A stretch of DNA of 63,050 bases, from contig NZ_RCTZ02000028.1 in NCBI RefSeq assembly GCF_003667315.2, forward strand, positions 1-63,050, written 5' to 3'. This DNA comes from Tropicibacter alexandrii (GTDB lineage Bacteria; Pseudomonadota; Alphaproteobacteria; Rhodobacterales; Rhodobacteraceae). This document shows positions 59,613 to 63,050 of the stretch, piece after piece. The position numbers and the translations under genes are program-made. How positions within the stretch are numbered: the stretch's first letter is position 1; every line of letters begins with the position of its first letter. Below the pieces are notes generated by a model. It did no database searches. It saw only the letters and a list, made by a program, of their open reading frames with translations, and was not told the origin of the DNA.

Positions 59613-60265
59613 TGGGTTGGCTCTTCTACACCGACGGCCGCGTCCAGACCTACGCGGATGAGAAAGCGGAGATTGCCCGGCTCTGCACCTCTCATGGCGA
59701 AAGGCGCAAGACGGAACTGGTCAAAGCCTGCAAGGTGGGTTCGACTTGGTACGCGGCGGCAAAGGTCACAAATATCGACGGCACCCCTGTCGAAGACACG
59801 ACCTATGTCACCGATGCGGATGGCTCCATCACTTTCGCCGCCGTATTCCTTACCCGATATGATGACGGCTGCTGGGGCTACAAGGACATGGAGGAAAGCG
59901 CGGGACCGGTCGAATCCCGCGCGCCACTGAGCCTATTGGCCCTGCTGTCCGAGCTGAAAGACCCAGACAGCTATGCTCATGCCTGGCGCCAGCGCTGCCA
60001 GGACTGGGCTGCGATCCCGGACTACGAGGAAGGCGACAAGATCAAGCTCGCAGCACCTGTGACGCTCACCGATGGCAGTACCTGCCAGATTGTCACCGCG
60101 ACCCACTACAGGCGCGGGCGGCAAAAGCGCCGCTGCTACCGCATCGAGGAAACTGGTGGGCTCGTACGCCTGTCGAAGGCCTCGCTTGCGGGCTCGGAGC
60201 TGCTCAGCTCCGCGAAAGGTGCGGCTAGCCCGGTGCTGGCGGAGTTCCTGGCGGGGCGAAATTAG
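59612..60265 (+). CDS. Hypothetical plasmid backbone protein
   Basis: A 217-residue protein opening MGWLFYTDGRVQTYADEKAE. It includes FLTRYDDGCWGYKDMEESAG, a segment shared by plasmid proteins that I cannot name with confidence, and a C-terminal LVRLSKASLAGSELLSS. It is coupled to the preceding gene. No catalytic motif visible. Confidence 0.65.
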   Translation: MGWLFYTDGRVQTYADEKAEIARLCTSHGERRKTELVKACKVGSTWYAAAKVTNIDGTPVEDTTYVTDADGSITFAAVFLTRYDDGCWGYKDMEESAGPVESRAPLSLLALLSELKDPDSYAHAWRQRCQDWAAIPDYEEGDKIKLAAPVTLTDGSTCQIVTATHYRRGRQKRRCYRIEETGGLVRLSKASLAGSELLSSAKGAASPVLAEFLAGRN

Positions 60266-60322
60266 GTCCTGCGCCGGACGGTTCATCGACCTGCCCGGCG
60301 ACAGCAGATGCTGCGGCTTGTC

Positions 60323-60351
60323 TTGACAAGGCAATGCAAATGCATTACCTA
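60323..60351 (+). promoter_or_regulatory. Toxin-antitoxin promoter with operator in the spacer
   Basis: TTGACA (60323) and TACCTA (60346) with a 17-base spacer. The palindrome AATGCAAATGCATT (60333-60346) fills the spacer and touches the -10, so PrlF bound here would repress the operon. A second dyad, CTTGTCTTGACAAG, covers the -35. Confidence 0.75.
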
Positions 60352-60389
60352 TCGCGGGCAGCAAAGAACCTTTTCTTCAGGAGACTGCC

Positions 60390-60716
60390 ATGACAGCCCT
60401 CGCACAAGATGTCTCGAAACTCACGGATCGGTATCAGACGACCGTGCCGGCGGGTGTGCGCAAACAGCTCAAGCTGGGCAAGGGCGACCAGATTCGTTAC
60501 TGCACCGAGCCGAGTGGCAGGGTCTATATCGAGCCCGTGCGCAGCGACGAGGAAGATCCCGTGCTCGGAGCCTTTCTCGATTTTGTCGAGGCCGATATCA
60601 AGGCGCATCCGGACCGCATTCGGGCTTTCGATGGGGCTTTGCATGACCGTCTTGCAGCACTGGTCGGAGACGTTGATGTCGATCTCGATGCGCCGCTATC
60701 GCTCGAGGATGAATGA
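60390..60716 (+). CDS. prlF: PrlF-like antitoxin (AbrB fold)
   Basis: A 108-residue antitoxin. The swapped-hairpin domain reads LTDRYQTTVPAGVRKQLKLG, then KGDQIRYCTEPSGRVYIEPV. The C-terminal tail is acidic (DPVLGAFLDFVEADIKAHPD). It overlaps the toxin gene by 4 bases. A perfect promoter/operator lies just upstream. Confidence 0.9.
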   Translation: MTALAQDVSKLTDRYQTTVPAGVRKQLKLGKGDQIRYCTEPSGRVYIEPVRSDEEDPVLGAFLDFVEADIKAHPDRIRAFDGALHDRLAALVGDVDVDLDAPLSLEDE

Positions 60717-61231
60717 GCGGCGATAGCGTGCCCGCCCAAGCGCCCCTTGTCGTGAATGGATGGTCGATTTATGCGCACCCACTCTTTCTGGACCAGCTCG
60801 AAGGGCTGGTCGAGGAGGTAGAGGCGCGTAAGGCTCGCGATCCCAAGACCTGGCACAAGAAAAACCCGACGAAACGGCTGGCCGCCATCTTCAAGCTGGT
60901 CACCGAGGCCATACCTGCAGATCCGGGTGCCGCCGCCTTCCGGCAAGGCGGCACACTCGGCGATCACCGCAAGCACTGGTTCCGGGCGAAATTCTTCCAG
61001 CAGTATCGGCTGTTCTACCGGTTCAACAGCGATGCGAAGGTCATCGTGGTGGCATGGGTGAACGACGACAAGACCCTGCGCGCCTATGGCAGCAAGACGG
61101 ATGCCTATGCGACGTTCAAAGGGATGCTGGAAGATGGCAACCCACCTGACAATTTCGACGCGCTCTTGAAAGAAGCTGCAGCGGCAGGCAAGCGGTTCGA
61201 GAAATCCCTTGAAGCGGTGCCCGATCGGTAA
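60713..61231 (+). CDS. yhaV: YhaV-like ribosome-dependent RNase toxin
   Basis: A 172-residue toxin of the RelE-superfamily YhaV group. Diagnostic segments are WSIYAHPLFLDQLEGLVEEV, TKRLAAIFKLVTEAIPADPG, GDHRKHWFRAKFFQQYRLFY and WVNDDKTLRAYGSKTDAYAT. The basic/aromatic residues here form the catalytic face in the family. Second toxin-antitoxin pair on the plasmid. Confidence 0.92.
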   Translation: MSGDSVPAQAPLVVNGWSIYAHPLFLDQLEGLVEEVEARKARDPKTWHKKNPTKRLAAIFKLVTEAIPADPGAAAFRQGGTLGDHRKHWFRAKFFQQYRLFYRFNSDAKVIVVAWVNDDKTLRAYGSKTDAYATFKGMLEDGNPPDNFDALLKEAAAAGKRFEKSLEAVPDR

Positions 61232-61325
61232 GTGGGCCAGCTTGCTATGACCCTTTGGCATTATCATTTACGACGCCACGCTCGAAGATGTAGCATCGGC
61301 TGATAATGCGGTCGGAGAAAGCACA

Positions 61326-61490
61326 ATGAATGAGACGGAAAAGGATAGGCAGCACCTCGGTCTAGAGGAGCAATGCGCGCCTGACCTGACGGGGCACCGT
61401 TTCCCAATTGCTGTGCGCGTTGCAGACATGCCCGATGACCTCGGCAAGCTGCTGGATATCGGGCTCGAGGAGCATTTCCGTGGCCGCTGA
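61326..61490 (+). CDS. Small protein upstream of an orphan antitoxin
   Basis: A 54-residue reading frame, MNETEKDRQHLGLEEQCAPD followed by LTGHRFPIAVRVADMPDDLG and a tail ending EEHFRGR. No motif recognised. It overlaps the next small gene by 11 bases (GTG start), which supports both being translated together. Confidence 0.45.
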   Translation: MNETEKDRQHLGLEEQCAPDLTGHRFPIAVRVADMPDDLGKLLDIGLEEHFRGR

Positions 61491-61632
61491 AGCGAATTCT
61501 TATGACACGTGGTTTTGCGCGCAGGTGCAGGCCGCGCTGGAGGATGCACGCTCGGGAACATCTCAGGTTCAGGTGATGCAGGCCGCACAGGCATTGATTG
61601 ATGCGAAGCGGCAGGTCGAACCCAAGTCCTGA
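61480..61632 (+). CDS. StbD-like antitoxin without adjacent toxin
   Basis: A 50-residue protein from GTG at 61480: AAEANSYDTWFCAQVQAALE, then DARSGTSQVQVMQAAQALID. The YDxWFxAQVQxAL pattern is that of small stability-determinant antitoxins (StbD/ParD-like). The usual downstream RelE/ParE-type toxin is absent, since the next gene is a methylase. It may be an orphan that neutralises a toxin elsewhere. Confidence 0.55.
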   Translation: MAAEANSYDTWFCAQVQAALEDARSGTSQVQVMQAAQALIDAKRQVEPKS

Positions 61633-61673
61633 CCAAGCCTTTGAGGTCGGCGCGGTCTGACTACGTCACCCTG

Positions 61674-61695
61674 AAAAGCGAAAGCGGGCTTTTTG
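61674..61695 (+). terminator. Possible terminator before the methylase gene
   Basis: AAAAGC and GCTTTT pair around a GAAAGCGG loop and run into TTTTTG. Short stem; a weak terminator or leader hairpin. Confidence 0.4.
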
Positions 61696-61734
61696 TCCTT
61701 TGGAACTCAGACCCTGATCCAAAGGAAAATCCCC

Positions 61735-62976
61735 ATGTCCAAACCCAGAACGGCCAACCCGGCTCTCGCAATCTCCGAAGCCGATCTCGCCTCTGCCCTC
61801 GCGCAAATCGGCACGGAGGTCGATGACCAGCCCCTGCGCAGTTCAGCGCTCGCGCGTATCATGCGCGAGACGTTTCATGGCAGCGATGCCGGTGGCGCCT
61901 GGGACTGGCGCATGGCCTATGACATGATGCAGGCAGCGGCTGTCCAGGTGCTGCTGCGTGGGAACGGCGCGGCAGGTGACACCGCCGCTGCAAGGCTACT
62001 TGCCTCACGGCTCCTGACGGAAACCCGCCGGTCAGAGCAGCAGATCCGGCTACAGCAGTTTTCCACGCCGCTGCCATTCGCGGCGCTGGTTTTGCGGGCC
62101 GCGGCGATCCGCAAGGGCGAGACCGTTCTGGAGCCCTCGGCTGGCACCGGTGCCCTGGCTGCTTTCGCCGCCCGGGCCGGTGCCACGCTTCTGCTCAACG
62201 AGATCGACCCCTTTCGCCAGCGCCTCCTGCGCGCGGTTTTCGGCGGCGAGGTCACAGGCCATGACGGCGAGCATATCGATGATCTGCTGCAGACGCCGGT
62301 TCTACCCGAGGTCGTGGTGATGAACCCGCCCTTCGCCTCCTCGGTCGATCGCTCCCGAGACAAGCACATCGCCGCCAAGCATCTCATCGCGGCTGCAAAG
62401 CGCCTGGCACCCGGCGGGCGGCTGGTGGCGATCATGCCGCCGGGATTCACGCCCGAACGCGATGCCGCGCATTGGTCCCGCGCCTGCGGTCTCCTGACGC
62501 CGCGATTGGCGCTGACGATGCCGGGACAGGTCTATCGCAAGCTCGGCACCTCTGTCGAAACCCAGCTCATGATCTTCGACAAGGTGCAGGAGGATTGCGA
62601 GATGATCCGCGCCGTTGTGTGCGATCTGGATGAAGCCCTTCCTTTTGTCGACGCCGTGGCCGCAACCCGGCCTGAGATGCACCCCGCCCAACGGGCAGCA
62701 GCGATCCCGCACATTCGGCCGACCGTTCCATCCTCTGCTCCGCGCAAGACCGCCGCTGCGCCTGTCGCCGCCTCCAAGCCTCGGGCCAATGCCGTTGTCC
62801 CGCTAACTTTCACGAGCTTTGATATCCCGCGCGACAACACGCCCATCTCGGACATCTATGCGCGCTACCGTCCGCAACGGATCGAGATCGCGGGTGCGCA
62901 GGAACATCCCACCCCGCTCGTCGAGAGCATCGCCATGGCCTCGGTTGCCCCGCCCATGCCCTCAAATACGGGTTGA
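61735..62976 (+). CDS. N6-adenine methylase domain of a strawberry-notch-type protein, truncated by the IS
   Basis: 413 residues of a class I SAM-dependent DNA methylase. SAM-binding motif I is VLEPSAGTGALAAFAARAGA, and the catalytic motif IV is VVVMNPPFASSVDRSRDKHI, the NPPF of adenine-N6 enzymes. Next come GGRLVAIMPPGFTPERDAAH and a linker (ISDIYARYRPQRIEIAGAQE). In relatives I recall, this domain is fused to a strawberry-notch helicase of about 1000 more residues. Here the sequence after APPMPS is foreign, and the stop is the first TGA of the IS repeat. The methylase half may still fold. Confidence 0.8.
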   Translation: MSKPRTANPALAISEADLASALAQIGTEVDDQPLRSSALARIMRETFHGSDAGGAWDWRMAYDMMQAAAVQVLLRGNGAAGDTAAARLLASRLLTETRRSEQQIRLQQFSTPLPFAALVLRAAAIRKGETVLEPSAGTGALAAFAARAGATLLLNEIDPFRQRLLRAVFGGEVTGHDGEHIDDLLQTPVLPEVVVMNPPFASSVDRSRDKHIAAKHLIAAAKRLAPGGRLVAIMPPGFTPERDAAHWSRACGLLTPRLALTMPGQVYRKLGTSVETQLMIFDKVQEDCEMIRAVVCDLDEALPFVDAVAATRPEMHPAQRAAAIPHIRPTVPSSAPRKTAAAPVAASKPRANAVVPLTFTSFDIPRDNTPISDIYARYRPQRIEIAGAQEHPTPLVESIAMASVAPPMPSNTG

Positions 62977-63050
62977 ACCAGACCGGGTTTACCGGAGAGC
63001 CAAAAGCTCGGAAGGTAAGCTATGGAAAAGGGAAACCCTGGGAACCGTTT
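62974..63050 (+). mobile_element. Right end of an IS3-like insertion sequence (partial)
   Basis: Starts TGAACC, three bases (AGA), then CCGGGTTTACCGGAGAG, matching 23 of 26 bases of the repeat at the left edge of the window. The inner sequence differs, as expected for the two different ends of one element. On the minus strand the inner part could encode the last residues of a transposase (GFPFP then TAG). The element truncates the methylase gene. Exactly 77 bases are present, the same as at the left edge. Confidence 0.75.

Noticed and set aside
62930-63050. Frameshift in the methylase gene explaining its early stop
   Set aside because: The alternative frame stays open only into IS sequence; the IS repeat at 62974 accounts for the stop.
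1-63050. CRISPR arrays, rRNA and tRNA genes
   Set aside because: No regularly spaced direct repeats, rRNA-like stretches or tRNA cloverleaf sequences were noticed on either strand.

Overview
The window looks like a near-complete contig of a repABC-type plasmid from a marine-type alphaproteobacterium, most likely Rhodobacterales. The grounds are high GC content, alphaproteobacterial protein families throughout, a repA-repB-repC replication and partition cassette at 37.3-40.9 kb, a VirB-type secretion cluster, and roseobacter-style plasmid backbone genes. These assignments come from recognising families by eye; no database search was possible.

Layout. (1) 0.1-8.2 kb, minus strand: a type IV secretion (T4SS) cluster running virB1-like, virB2, virB3, virB4, a small lipoprotein, a lytic transglycosylase with a VirB5-like tail, virB5, virB8, virB9 and a virB10 cut short by an insertion sequence. 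(2) 8.3-10.3 kb: a small XRE regulator and unassigned exported or small proteins. (3) 10.7-34.1 kb: a large metal and cell-envelope island. A MerR regulator of the Zn/Cd/Pb class (13.7-14.1 kb) sits inside it. At least five promoters in the island share a 19-bp spacer carrying a MerR-type operator. They head units encoding a cation efflux protein, a transglutaminase-like protein, a CcdA-like protein, a 13-gene plus-strand unit (SCO proteins, DsbB/DsbA, PCuAC copper chaperone, M23 peptidase, DUF411, ZIP transporter, LspA, Lnt, penicillin-acylase relative, CtaG), a heavy-metal P-type ATPase and two L,D-transpeptidase-type proteins. Embedded at 25.1-30.0 kb is a separately regulated unit: an MntR-like regulator diverging from a di-heme peroxidase and a PhnDCE-like ABC transporter. 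(4) 34.3-42.8 kb: a DUF1612-type protein, a serine recombinase, a PIN/AbrB toxin-antitoxin pair, repABC with a predicted antisense RNA, two parS-like palindromes, and a decayed ParB-like gene. (5) 43.0-54.0 kb: an inserted iron/electron-transfer module containing a two-component system, two small PepSY proteins, a ferric-reductase-like membrane flavoprotein, a DUF2271 protein with an ApbE-type flavinylation motif, a PepSY/flavodoxin/reductase fusion, ApbE, a TPCP-motif P-type ATPase and a VIT-family exporter. (6) 54.0-63.0 kb: plasmid backbone genes including an ArdC antirestriction protein, a DUF3768 protein, a large ParB-like protein, PrlF/YhaV toxin-antitoxin, an orphan antitoxin and a truncated DNA methylase.

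Both ends lie exactly 77 bp inside what appear to be the two terminal inverted repeats of one IS3-like element. The TGA that begins each repeat is the stop codon of the interrupted neighbour (virB10 on the left, the methylase on the right). The equal 77-bp overhang suggests a contig broken at a multi-copy IS during assembly.

Two things deserve most attention. One is the dispersed MerR regulon, which couples metal export to periplasmic thiol and copper chaperones, lipoprotein maturation and peptidoglycan remodelling. The other is the compact iron/flavin module, whose two PepSY genes carry matching response-regulator boxes.
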